From Paracoccus onchidii (lineage in GTDB: Bacteria > Pseudomonadota > Alphaproteobacteria > Rhodobacterales > Rhodobacteraceae), in assembly GCF_028294535.1 (NCBI RefSeq), contig NZ_JAQBIE010000007.1, positions 1-64,000 on the forward strand: a stretch of 64,000 nt of DNA, given 5' to 3'. The notes beneath the pieces were generated by a model that saw nothing but the letters and a program-made list of their open reading frames with translations, was not told the origin of the DNA and searched no databases. This document shows, piece after piece, positions 47,722-56,328 of this stretch. A program made the position numbers and the translations under genes. Numbering within the stretch: position 1 is the first letter of the stretch; each line of letters begins with the position of its first letter.

Positions 47722-48665
47722 TGCAGGGGCTGGACGGGCGCGTTCTGCGCGACTTTCTGGTCGTCGTACAGGAAGGTTCGATCCGGCGCGCGGCTGATCG
47801 GCTGAACATTGCGCCCTCGGCAGTCAGCCGCAAACTGGCCGATGCCGAGCGGCAACTGGGGGTGACGCTGGTCACGCGCAGCTCGCAAGGTGTCGTGTTG
47901 ACCGAGGCAGGGCGCTTGTTGCGTGAACACGCGCTTCATATGCAGGACGAGCAGACGTTCCTTCTGGATCAGCTTGGCCGGTTCAGGGAATCGGGCGGAC
48001 AGATCGTTCGGGTCGCCTTGGGCGAAGGATTTGCCGCGGATCTGATGCAAAACGGGCTGGCGCCATTGGGGCAGGCCCATCCGCAAATGCAGTTCCGCGC
48101 CGATCTGGCCGGTACCGAGGAAATCCAGCGGCGCGTGATCGAGGGCGAGGCCGATATCGGGATTGCCTATGATCCGATGACGAGTTCGGCCACCAGATCG
48201 CTGGCAATCATGCGCCAGCCGCTTTGTGCGGTGGTGCCGGTCGGTTCGCCTTTGGCAGGCAGGGACCGGATTTCCCTGGCCGGGGTGTTGGCGCATCCGG
48301 TTGCCATGCTGGATGGCCGTCATGCGATCCGCAATCTGGTGGGGCGTGCGGCCAGCGATCACGGACTGGCATTGCGGCCGCAGGTCGAAACCTCGTCCAT
48401 TGCGGCGTTGCTGCGATATGTCGGCGCGGGAATGGGCGCGACCTTCCTGCCGCGTTTTTCGGCCTCGATTCAGGCGGCGCGGGGCGAGGTGGTCATTGTC
48501 GATCTGGACGAGGAATCGTTGCAACATGTCAGCGCGCATCTCTTCGTGCGTGCGCGGCGCCGATTGCCCGGATCGGTGGGCGTGACAGCCGAGTTCCTGG
48601 CGCGGCATATGGCGGCGTTTCATGATCTTGCGTTGCTGAAATCGCAACGCAATGTGCCGCAATAA
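47721..48665 (+). CDS. LysR-family transcriptional regulator
   Basis: The 314-residue protein has the N-terminal winged helix-turn-helix (residues about 5-65: FLVVVQEGSIRRAADRLNIA, SAVSRKLADAERQLG) and a C-terminal effector-binding domain of periplasmic-binding-protein fold. It is encoded in the same direction as and coupled to the M20 hydrolase, an arrangement unlike the usual divergent LysR layout. It probably controls this cluster in response to the substrate or a product. No clear T-N11-A palindrome was identified in the neighbouring intergenic DNA. Confidence 0.92.
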   Translation: MQGLDGRVLRDFLVVVQEGSIRRAADRLNIAPSAVSRKLADAERQLGVTLVTRSSQGVVLTEAGRLLREHALHMQDEQTFLLDQLGRFRESGGQIVRVALGEGFAADLMQNGLAPLGQAHPQMQFRADLAGTEEIQRRVIEGEADIGIAYDPMTSSATRSLAIMRQPLCAVVPVGSPLAGRDRISLAGVLAHPVAMLDGRHAIRNLVGRAASDHGLALRPQVETSSIAALLRYVGAGMGATFLPRFSASIQAARGEVVIVDLDEESLQHVSAHLFVRARRRLPGSVGVTAEFLARHMAAFHDLALLKSQRNVPQ

Positions 48666-48729
48666 TCACCTATTCAAGAACGCTCGACTCGACCAAGCTT
48701 GATGAAATTTGCGAAAGAGCGAGGGTGGC

Positions 48730-49614
48730 ATGACGCTGACAGTCGGGGTCATAGGATTGGGGGCGATGGGCGCGGGCATGGCGCGAACCCTGTCGGGTGG
48801 CGGTTTTTCGGTGCAGGCCTTTGACCTGGCCGAAGAGGCCCGCGCGCATATGGCGCAACATGGTGTCACCATCGCCGAGAACGCATCAGCGGTCGTGGCC
48901 GCCTGTGACGTGATCGTTCTGTCACTGCCTTTGGCGCGTCATGTGCAGGACATAATCGATGATGCTTTTGCTGCCGGTGCGCTGGCTGACGCGGGGAAGA
49001 CGGTCATCGACACTTCGACCTCCGAAGCCGATATCAGCAGGCAATTGGCCGCGCGCCTGTCGGCGGCGGGGCATGGCTTTCTTGATGCGCCAGTCAGCGG
49101 CGGGCCGCAGGGTGCCGCCACGGGTAGCTTGTCGATGATGATCGGGGGGGACGCGGCGGCGGTCGCGGCCGCGCAGCCGGTTCTGGATGCGCTGGCAAGC
49201 AAGGTGATCCATGTCGGCGCAAGCGGTGCGGGCAATATTGCCAAGCTGGTCAACAATATGCTGGTGGCTTGCCATATGCTGACAACGGCCGAGGCCATGC
49301 GCCTGTCCGAGGCCGCGGGCCTGCCCGCCGAGGATGCGCTGCGCGTGATCAACAGCGCCACCGGCCGCAGCGCCATAAGCGAAGTGCACTTCCCGACCTG
49401 GGTGCTGAACAACAGCCTGAACAGTGGCTTTTCGGCCGGTTTGATGCGCAAGGATATGCGGCTGGCGCTGGAACTTGCGCAGCAGGCGGGTTGTGATCTG
49501 CCGGTTGCCCGGATGGTTGCGCAGCTGTGGTCACAGGACCGGTCCGGGCTGAGCGACAATGATGATTTCATGCAGATCGCCGATCTGCGCAACAAGGCGA
49601 AACTCGATGGCTGA
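48730..49614 (+). CDS. NAD(P)-dependent 3-hydroxyisobutyrate-type dehydrogenase
   Basis: Oxidises a beta-hydroxy acid with NAD(P). The 294-residue protein has the N-terminal GxGxxG motif VGVIGLGAMGAGMARTL, the substrate-binding DAPVSGGPQGAATGSL near residue 116 and the catalytic Lys motif GNIAKLVNNML near 166. These place it in the beta-HAD family with 3-hydroxyisobutyrate, tartronate-semialdehyde and L-threonate dehydrogenases; the exact substrate cannot be read from the motifs. GAGG precedes the ATG at 48730. Its stop overlaps the aldehyde dehydrogenase start by 8 bases. Confidence 0.88.
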   Translation: MTLTVGVIGLGAMGAGMARTLSGGGFSVQAFDLAEEARAHMAQHGVTIAENASAVVAACDVIVLSLPLARHVQDIIDDAFAAGALADAGKTVIDTSTSEADISRQLAARLSAAGHGFLDAPVSGGPQGAATGSLSMMIGGDAAAVAAAQPVLDALASKVIHVGASGAGNIAKLVNNMLVACHMLTTAEAMRLSEAAGLPAEDALRVINSATGRSAISEVHFPTWVLNNSLNSGFSAGLMRKDMRLALELAQQAGCDLPVARMVAQLWSQDRSGLSDNDDFMQIADLRNKAKLDG

Positions 49615-51151
49615 CGACCTGAAACATGCACCCAACAGCACGGCTGAAATTGCGCGATTGCTTGGCGAATTGCTGGGCCATGACAAGGTGGCCAGCTGGG
49701 TGGCGGGCACGCCCATGGCGGGCGATGGCGAATTGCTGGACCTGACTGATCCGGCCACCGGTCGCGCAATGGCAGAGTTTCGCGATGCCGGCGCGGATGT
49801 TGTCAATGCCGCTGCCGATGCCGCAACGGCGGCTCAGCGTGTCTGGGCGGCCAAGACCGCATCCGAGCGTGGCCGCATCATGTATGAGATCGCCCGCCAG
49901 TTGCGCATCCATGCCGCGCCCCTGGCGCGGCTTGAGGCGGTTTCGGCAGGTCGCCCGATCCGCGATGCGGCGGGCGAACCGGCGCGTATGGCGGAGATGT
50001 TCGAATATTATGCCGGATGGTGTGACAAGATCACCGGGGATGTCATCCCGGTGCCAAGCAGCCATCTGAACTATACCCGCCATGAACCTATCGGCGTGGT
50101 GGCCCAGATCACGCCCTGGAACGCCCCCTTGTTCACCTGTTGCTGGCAGGTGGCGCCCGCCATTGCCGCAGGAAACGCGGTGATGCTGAAGCCTTCGGAA
50201 CTGACGCCATTGTCGTCATTGGTTGTTGCCTCGCTGTGCGAACGTGCGGGTGCGCCCGTGGGGCTGGTCAATGTGATTGCAGGGCGCGGTGCGACGGCGG
50301 GGCAGGCAATGATCGACCATCCCGCCACCGGGTTGGTGGTCTTTGTCGGGTCCGCGCAGGGCGGCGCGGCCGTCGCGGCGACCGCGGCACGCCGGATGAT
50401 CCCCAGCATTCTTGAGCTGGGTGGGAAATCCGCGAATATCGTCTTTGATGACGCCGATATCGATCGCGCGATTGTCGGCGCGCAGGCGGCGATCTTTGCT
50501 GCCTGCGGCCAAAGCTGCGTGGCTGGATCCCGGCTTCTGGTGCAGCGCAGCGTCCATGACCGGTTGCTGGAACAGCTGGCTGCGGCCAGCGCGCGGATTC
50601 CGGTCGGGCTGCCGCTTGACGGCGAAACCCAGATCGGTCCGGTCAACAATGCTCGCCAATGGGACAAGATCGACGACATGGTTCATCACGCCGTCAAGGC
50701 CGGCGCCGATCTTGTCACCGGCGGTGCCTGCCCCGCACATCTGTCCGACAGCGGGGGGTATTTCTATGCGCCCACGATTCTTGGCAATGTGTCCCAAGAC
50801 ATGCTGATTGCCCGCGAAGAGGTGTTCGGCCCCGTGCTGTCGGTCATTCCCTTCGAGGATGAGGACGAGGCCGTCGCACTGGCCAATGCCACGCCCTATG
50901 GTCTGGCCGGGGCGGTCTGGACGCGGGATGTCGGGCGGGCCCATCGGTTGGCCGAACAGGTCAGGGCCGGGACCTTCTGGATCAACAGCTACAAGACCAT
51001 CAATGTCATGTCGCCCTTTGGCGGGTTCGGGCAATCCGGCTATGGCCGTTCCTCTGGCCGCGAGGCGCTGGCGGCCTATACCACCACCAAATCCGTCTGG
51101 GTCGAAACGGCAAGGGATCCGGTGATTGCATTCGGCTATGCACCGGGTTGA
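49607..51151 (+). CDS. NAD(P)-dependent aldehyde dehydrogenase
   Basis: Oxidises an aldehyde to the acid. The 514-residue protein contains the NAD-binding WNAPLFTCCWQVAPA region, the general-base Glu in SILELGGKSANIVF (near residue 268), the catalytic Cys in ACGQSCVAGSRLL (near 302) and the C-terminal SPFGGFGQSGYGRSSGREAL. It starts within the dehydrogenase stop (8-base overlap, ATGGCTGA), indicating coupled synthesis. The likely substrate is the semialdehyde from its neighbour or an aldehyde from the M20 product; I cannot say which. Confidence 0.92.
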   Translation: MADDLKHAPNSTAEIARLLGELLGHDKVASWVAGTPMAGDGELLDLTDPATGRAMAEFRDAGADVVNAAADAATAAQRVWAAKTASERGRIMYEIARQLRIHAAPLARLEAVSAGRPIRDAAGEPARMAEMFEYYAGWCDKITGDVIPVPSSHLNYTRHEPIGVVAQITPWNAPLFTCCWQVAPAIAAGNAVMLKPSELTPLSSLVVASLCERAGAPVGLVNVIAGRGATAGQAMIDHPATGLVVFVGSAQGGAAVAATAARRMIPSILELGGKSANIVFDDADIDRAIVGAQAAIFAACGQSCVAGSRLLVQRSVHDRLLEQLAAASARIPVGLPLDGETQIGPVNNARQWDKIDDMVHHAVKAGADLVTGGACPAHLSDSGGYFYAPTILGNVSQDMLIAREEVFGPVLSVIPFEDEDEAVALANATPYGLAGAVWTRDVGRAHRLAEQVRAGTFWINSYKTINVMSPFGGFGQSGYGRSSGREALAAYTTTKSVWVETARDPVIAFGYAPG

Positions 51152-51240
51152 GCTTTTTGCCCGCGACGCGGATAAGGCCCATCCGTTTCGCGCATGCTTC
51201 TGCAGCCAATAACGGGCCGGTAACAACAGAGAGGTCAAAC

Positions 51241-52065
51241 ATGGACAGCGCGAAGGATATCCTTCTGGATTGGCGTTTGCATGCAAGCGTGCTGATCATC
51301 ACCATCATTTCCGAGCTGATCGGGGTCATCAAGGTGCCGATCGGCATCGGGTCTATCCTGCTGCTTCCGCTGCTATATGCCTTTGTGCTGGGATTGCTGA
51401 TCAACCCCAATGTGGTGCGCAAGGCTGGTGCCTGGATCGGCCAGCGCGAGGTTCGCGCGGCCTCGCCCCTGATTGTCATTGCGATCATGCCCTTCATTGC
51501 GAAATTCGGCACGATCATCGGCCCGTCGATGCAGCAGATCATCGATGCCGGTCCCGCCCTGATCCTGCAGGAACTGGGCAATCTGGGCACCATCGTGCTT
51601 GCCTTCCCGGTCGCCGTGCTTGTGCTGGGCATGGGGCGCGAGGCGATCGGCGCAAGTTTTTCGGTCGCGCGCGAACCCAATATCGCCATCATCGCGGACA
51701 AATATGGCCTGAAATCGGCTGAAGGTGCCGGGGTGATGGGCGTTTACGTCATCGGCACGCTGTTTGGCACCTTCATCTTCGCGATCCTTGCGTCACTTTT
51801 GGCGACCAGTGGCATGTTCAGCATCGAGGCTCTGGCCATGGCCTGTGGTATCGGGTCGGGGTCGATGATGGCGGCCTGTTCCGGTGCCTTGGCCCATGCC
51901 ATGCCCGAGATGGAGGACACGATCCTGGCGCTGGCGGGGGCCAGCAATGTGCTGACCTATGCGACGGGGCTTTATCTGTGCATCTTCGTTGCGCTGCCCG
52001 TGACCGAAAAACTGTATGACCTGCTGGGCCGCAAGACCGCCGCAACCCCTGATATGGGAGAATGA
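51241..52065 (+). CDS. DUF3100-like integral membrane protein
   Basis: The 274-residue protein is almost entirely hydrophobic, with about eight membrane segments and glycine-rich re-entrant-looking stretches (GLLINPNVVRKAG, MACGIGSGSMMAACSGALA). I recognise it tentatively as DUF3100, a family of unknown function often near M20 hydrolases. GAGAGG precedes the ATG at 51241 by six bases. Its stop is directly followed by a second small membrane protein, and the pair has the look of a two-subunit carrier. Transport of the cluster's substrate is an inference. Confidence 0.68.
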   Translation: MDSAKDILLDWRLHASVLIITIISELIGVIKVPIGIGSILLLPLLYAFVLGLLINPNVVRKAGAWIGQREVRAASPLIVIAIMPFIAKFGTIIGPSMQQIIDAGPALILQELGNLGTIVLAFPVAVLVLGMGREAIGASFSVAREPNIAIIADKYGLKSAEGAGVMGVYVIGTLFGTFIFAILASLLATSGMFSIEALAMACGIGSGSMMAACSGALAHAMPEMEDTILALAGASNVLTYATGLYLCIFVALPVTEKLYDLLGRKTAATPDMGE

Positions 52066-52067
52066 TC

Positions 52068-52544
52068 ATGAGCGATTCCGATATTCCCGTCGATCACGAG
52101 GCAGAGTTCAAACCTGATCTGGCGCAGAACGCCGCCATGCTTGCGGTGGTGTGCCTGATCGGTCTGGTCGGCAATACCGTTGCAACCGATGCGACGCTGA
52201 TGCAAGGCGTTATCGGGTTTCTGGTGCTGTTCGTGATTTCAATGGTCGGCCTTCTGCTGACATTGACGGTGCCGTTCAAATTGCCGTCGGTGGCGTGGAT
52301 CTCGTTGGTCGGCATTGCCATGACATTGCCCTGGACGCCAGGCAGCGCATGGGTTCTGGACAAGGTTTCCCATGTCAATTTCCTGACGCTGGCAACCCCC
52401 TGCCTGGCCTATGCCGGGATCGCCATCGCGCGGCGCGAAATCGAGATCGCGCGCAGTTCGGGATGGAAGATCTTTATCGTCGCTGTCCTGGTCATGAGCG
52501 GCACCTATGTCGGTTCGGCTTTCGTCGCCGACCTGTTCCTGTAA
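52068..52544 (+). CDS. Small membrane protein, partner of the DUF3100-like protein
   Basis: The 158-residue protein has a charged N-terminus (about 25 residues) and then four or five membrane segments (AMLAVVCLIGLVGNTVA, VIGFLVLFVISMVGLLLTL and so on). I do not recognise a named family. Two in-frame ATGs exist at 52062 and 52068; GGAG is seven bases from the second, which was chosen. It begins 2 bases after the DUF3100-like stop, so the two are almost certainly made together and may form one complex. It ends the apparent catabolic cluster. Confidence 0.7.
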   Translation: MSDSDIPVDHEAEFKPDLAQNAAMLAVVCLIGLVGNTVATDATLMQGVIGFLVLFVISMVGLLLTLTVPFKLPSVAWISLVGIAMTLPWTPGSAWVLDKVSHVNFLTLATPCLAYAGIAIARREIEIARSSGWKIFIVAVLVMSGTYVGSAFVADLFL

Positions 52545-52553
52545 TCGCCTTTG

Positions 52554-52595
52554 GTCCCGGCCGTGTCGTCAACTGATGCCAGTTGCGGCCGGGAC
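52554..52595. terminator. Convergent terminator-like hairpin at the 3' end of the crp-like gene
   Basis: An outer 10-bp stem (52554..52563 with 52586..52595) encloses a 6-base bulge and an inner 5-bp stem (52570..52574 with 52581..52585) with loop GATGCC. It spans the stop codon of the crp-like gene and lies 10 bases past the small membrane protein stop. T tracts are absent, so termination strength is uncertain. Confidence 0.45.
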
Positions 52596-53267
52596 TGACG
52601 GATCGGCCAGGCTGCCGGGGTCCAGCAAACGGATGCGGCACCGCCCCGTTTCGATCACGCCGCTTCGGCGCATTTGCGACAGAACGCGGCTGACAATCTC
52701 GCGGTTCGCGCCGATGCTGGCCGCGATTTCGGCATGGGTCGGCATATCGTCCAGCACCGCCCCCGGGTGCAGTTTGCCCCGATCAAATGCCATCGAGACC
52801 AGATAGGACCTGACGCGTTGCTCGACCGTCTGGGTGACAAATTGCAGGTTGCGCCGGGTCAGCTGCCGGATGCGATCGCTGAGCGACAACAGCAGCCGGT
52901 TGCGAATGTCGGGCACCGCATCGATCAGGCGCAGGAAAGAGCTGCGTTCCAGCACAAGCACCTGCGATTCCTCGCGCGCGACAATGGCAAGGGATCGCGG
53001 TCCGCCATCAATTGCCGCCAATTCGCCAAAGTGATCCCCGATCTGAAAGCGGGTAAAGATGATCTCGCGCCCGTCCTCGGTCCAATGGATTGCCATCAGC
53101 GCGCCCGAGATCAGGAAATAGACATCGCAAACCCGGTCGCTTTCCTGAAACAATGTCTCCCACGCAGTCAGGTTCAGAACCCGGCTGCGAATGTCCAGCC
53201 GCGTCAGGTCGCGGGGCGACAGGCCATCCAGCAAGGGCAGGTCATATGTCAGAAGGGAAGGGGTCAT
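52569..53267 (-). CDS. Crp/Fnr-family transcriptional regulator with cyclic-nucleotide pocket
   Basis: The 232-residue protein has an N-terminal cyclic-nucleotide-binding domain and a C-terminal winged helix. The phosphate-binding cassette FGELAAIDGGPRSLAIVA keeps the Gly-Glu and the Pro-Arg-Ser of true cNMP binders, where the Arg contacts the cyclic phosphate. The helix-turn-helix is THAEIAASIGANREIVSRVL near residue 180. No Fnr-type N-terminal cysteine cluster is present. It begins 6 bases after the stop of a nucleotide-cyclase gene, so it is likely the receptor for that enzyme's product. Direct targets are unknown. Confidence 0.9.
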   Translation of the reverse strand: MTPSLLTYDLPLLDGLSPRDLTRLDIRSRVLNLTAWETLFQESDRVCDVYFLISGALMAIHWTEDGREIIFTRFQIGDHFGELAAIDGGPRSLAIVAREESQVLVLERSSFLRLIDAVPDIRNRLLLSLSDRIRQLTRRNLQFVTQTVEQRVRSYLVSMAFDRGKLHPGAVLDDMPTHAEIAASIGANREIVSRVLSQMRRSGVIETGRCRIRLLDPGSLADPSVPAATGIS

Positions 53268-53273
53268 CGGGCG

Positions 53274-56200
53274 TCAACTGGCCGGGGCTGTCATTTGCAG
53301 CCCCCGCAATATTGCCAAGTCATCGGATCCGCCTGCGAACTGCGCGTGAGAGAACTGCGCCTGTGCGATCTGCAGGGCACCGGTATCGCCGCCGGCAAGA
53401 TCGGCCATGTCCCAGGACGCCCGCAATTGCCACAGATGGGCACCTTGTTCCTGGGCCAGCGCGATGGCTTTTTGCAATGTGGTCATGGCCAGATCGGTAT
53501 CGCCTAGGCGGGCGGCGATTCCGGCATGCAGGCGCAATGTCTCGGCCTGCCAGCACAGCAACCGCGATTGCGCCCCTTCGGAAACCGCGCGGGCCGATAG
53601 CGCCAAGGCTTCGGTCAAGTGGCCGGCCCGCGCCTGCGCGGCGGCGAAATGGGCGGTGAAATAGGGCAGGCCGATCAGCGCCCCGATGGTGCGCAATTGG
53701 CCCAGCAGCTGCTCGAACCGGGCGCGCCCGGCATCCGTTTCGCTTTGACGCGGATCAATGACGTGCTGCCAGCAAAGACCGATCAGCGACCAGAAACCGG
53801 CGCCCTGTTCCGCGGCCACGGCAATGCCGCGATCAAGGCGCGCCAAGGCTTCGTCACGTCGCCCGGCCGCATCAAGGGGCACGCTGCCCCAGATCAATGC
53901 ATAGGGCTGCATCACGGGAATGCTCAGGGCTTGCTGATGGCGGTCGGTTTCCGCGATCAGGTCGGACAGAGCATCAATATCCCCGCAAAAGACCCGTCCG
54001 GGCAGTTCGAACATCTGCGCTGCGGCAAAGATGTCCATGCCGTAATCGGCCATCATCGGCGCGTCGCGTTCGATCCGGTAAAGGCGCCGGATTTCTGCGA
54101 CATGGGCAAGTTGATCCCGGAAATTTCCGGCATAGAAACACCCGCAATTCGCAGCGGCCTCGGCGGCAAGACGCAGCTGGATCCGGTCGGGCGCCTGCCG
54201 GTTTTCGGCGATCTCCGCCGCTTCGATCAGAAAGCCGCAAAGCTCGTCCGCACCCTTGCGATCTCCGGCGATAATGGCATGGGAATAGCTGCCGAACAGG
54301 GCCGGGCCGTTGCCGCTGCCCGACCGGGATTGCGCCGCACGATGCAGCACTTCGGAAAATGCTGCGCGCACAGGCTGGGCCGCATATCCCTGCGATTGCA
54401 TCAGAATGGAACCCAATGCGGTATATGCGGCGATCTCTAGCTGGTTGCGCCCCGGACGTTCGCCGGCTTCGCCGCATATGGTAATTGCGTTGCGGGCATG
54501 GTCTTCGGCATCGCTGAGGGCACCGCGCAGCAATGCCTGCCTGCTGGCGGCAAGAAAGCTGCGCGCCGCAGGCAGAAACAGCTTGGCCTGCTTTTGGTGA
54601 TTGGCCAGCAGCGCAGGGGTCGCTTCGGCCATTTCGGCGCAACTGCCCTGCAACAGTTCCGCCACGCGGGCATGCAGCGCCTCGCGCGTGCCGCGCAGCA
54701 ACTGCCGGTATGCGGCGCGATGCAGCATGGCATGGCTGAAGGTCCAGCGATCGGGGCCGATGGCACGGACAAGATCGGCTTGCCGTGCCTGTTGCAGCAT
54801 TTGCGCGACATCCTTGGCGGGCGCGGCAAGGGCGGTGAGCAGACGTTGCGAAAAGCTGCGACCCAGCACCGAAGCCTGCAAAAGGACAAAGCGCGCCGGG
54901 CCGGCCGCATCGATCCGTTCGGTCAGCAGATCGCTGAGCGTTGCGGGCAGGTCGCCGGCCGCAGGGTTGTTGCGCAGCGTATGTTTGACAAGCTGTTCCA
55001 GAAACAACGGGTTGCCGTCTGCATGACGGATGAGCCGCGCGCGATCCTGTGGATCCTGCAGCGCCGGCCCGAAAGTTTGCAGATAGGTTTCGGCCTCGTC
55101 CTGGGCAAAGGGGGCGACCTCCAGCGTTTCGATCGCAAGACCTTGCAGGTTTTGCGCGATTCTTGGGGTTTCGCGGCTGGTCAGCAGCAGGCGATGCCGG
55201 TGATGATCAAGCTTGCCGATCAGATGGCGCAACGCCCCAAAGCTGGCGCTGTCCATCCAGTGCAGGTCTTCAAACAGCAACACCCCGTCGGGCACGACCA
55301 TCATGATTGCCTGTGACAGGCTGGCCTCGATTTTATCGCGCAGCGCGTTATTGGCAAAACGCGACAGCAGGGCATTGCCTTGCGGCAGTTCCAGCACCAA
55401 CGCCAGACACAAGAGGTTATCGGCATCCATGCCGCCAAAACGGGTCTGCAATGCCGCGAAATCTGCCTGAGCATCGGGCAGCAGGCTTCGCAGCCAGTGG
55501 CGAAAGGGGCCATAGCCTTCGCCGGTGTTCAACGCATCGGCCGGAAAGACCGCAAATCTGCGCCCCGCCCGAAGATAGGCGTTGGCCAGCGTCGTCTTGC
55601 CTATTCCTGCAGGGCCACGCAGCAGGCACGGGCGACCCTTGCAGGCATCGATCGCCGCACGTTCCCGCGCCCGGCCAATCAGTTCGCGCGCCCCCTGATC
55701 CAGCCGTTGCGTGGGTAGCGGCACCGCCTTGTCCAGCACCTGATAAACCGTCATGGGCGCAAAGCCCTTGAGTTGCGTATCCGGCATGGCCTGCAACCCG
55801 ATCGCGCCGCGCAGGGCATCGCGCGTTTCAGGCGCGATCAACACCGTCGCCGGGGGGGTGGCAGCTTGCAGGCGTTGGGCCAGCGTTGTGACCATTCCGG
55901 TCATGCGTGGGCGGCTGTTTCCGGCGCGGGCGGGACCACGGGTTGCCACCTCGCCCGTGGCGACGCCTGCGCGCATCGAAACGGATTTTCCATCGGGAAA
56001 GACGAAACCGGGCAGGGTGACGATCTGCAACGCGGATTCCACGGCGCGGCGGGCGACATGTTCATCGGCCCGCGACAATCCAAAGACCGCGACGATCCCG
56101 TCCCCCAGAAATTCGGTGATCTCGCCGCCTGCGGCTTCGACGATTTCCTGGGCTTCGCCGTAAAAACTGTCCAGCCAGTCCTGCAGGTCTTCGGCGTCGG

Positions 56201-56318
56201 CTTGGCTGGCGAAATAGCTGAAACCGACGACATCGGCGAATAGCGCAGTCACCTGACGGCGCTCGCCCTGTCGCAATATCCCAGATTTTCCATCCACGTT
56301 CGCCCGTTCCTCCCCCAC
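53274..56318 (-). CDS. Class III nucleotide cyclase fused to AAA ATPase and helical repeats
   Basis: The 1014-residue protein has a class III cyclase domain (residues about 20-195), an AAA/STAND ATPase (Walker A GPAGIGKTT at 235-243, Walker B VLLFEDLHWMD near 350) and a long helical repeat region to the C-terminus. The metal-binding Asp29 (FADVVGFS) and Asp73 (FLGDGIVAVFG) are present. By eye, the purine-specifying Lys is Glu69 and the transition-state Asn is Thr145, while the Arg (149) is kept. Activity and base choice are thus uncertain. It lies 10 bases after the flavoenzyme gene and 6 bases before the crp-like gene, in one operon. Confidence 0.85.
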   Translation of the reverse strand: MGEERANVDGKSGILRQGERRQVTALFADVVGFSYFASQADAEDLQDWLDSFYGEAQEIVEAAGGEITEFLGDGIVAVFGLSRADEHVARRAVESALQIVTLPGFVFPDGKSVSMRAGVATGEVATRGPARAGNSRPRMTGMVTTLAQRLQAATPPATVLIAPETRDALRGAIGLQAMPDTQLKGFAPMTVYQVLDKAVPLPTQRLDQGARELIGRARERAAIDACKGRPCLLRGPAGIGKTTLANAYLRAGRRFAVFPADALNTGEGYGPFRHWLRSLLPDAQADFAALQTRFGGMDADNLLCLALVLELPQGNALLSRFANNALRDKIEASLSQAIMMVVPDGVLLFEDLHWMDSASFGALRHLIGKLDHHRHRLLLTSRETPRIAQNLQGLAIETLEVAPFAQDEAETYLQTFGPALQDPQDRARLIRHADGNPLFLEQLVKHTLRNNPAAGDLPATLSDLLTERIDAAGPARFVLLQASVLGRSFSQRLLTALAAPAKDVAQMLQQARQADLVRAIGPDRWTFSHAMLHRAAYRQLLRGTREALHARVAELLQGSCAEMAEATPALLANHQKQAKLFLPAARSFLAASRQALLRGALSDAEDHARNAITICGEAGERPGRNQLEIAAYTALGSILMQSQGYAAQPVRAAFSEVLHRAAQSRSGSGNGPALFGSYSHAIIAGDRKGADELCGFLIEAAEIAENRQAPDRIQLRLAAEAAANCGCFYAGNFRDQLAHVAEIRRLYRIERDAPMMADYGMDIFAAAQMFELPGRVFCGDIDALSDLIAETDRHQQALSIPVMQPYALIWGSVPLDAAGRRDEALARLDRGIAVAAEQGAGFWSLIGLCWQHVIDPRQSETDAGRARFEQLLGQLRTIGALIGLPYFTAHFAAAQARAGHLTEALALSARAVSEGAQSRLLCWQAETLRLHAGIAARLGDTDLAMTTLQKAIALAQEQGAHLWQLRASWDMADLAGGDTGALQIAQAQFSHAQFAGGSDDLAILRGLQMTAPAS

Positions 56319-56328
56319 GACCGGCCTG

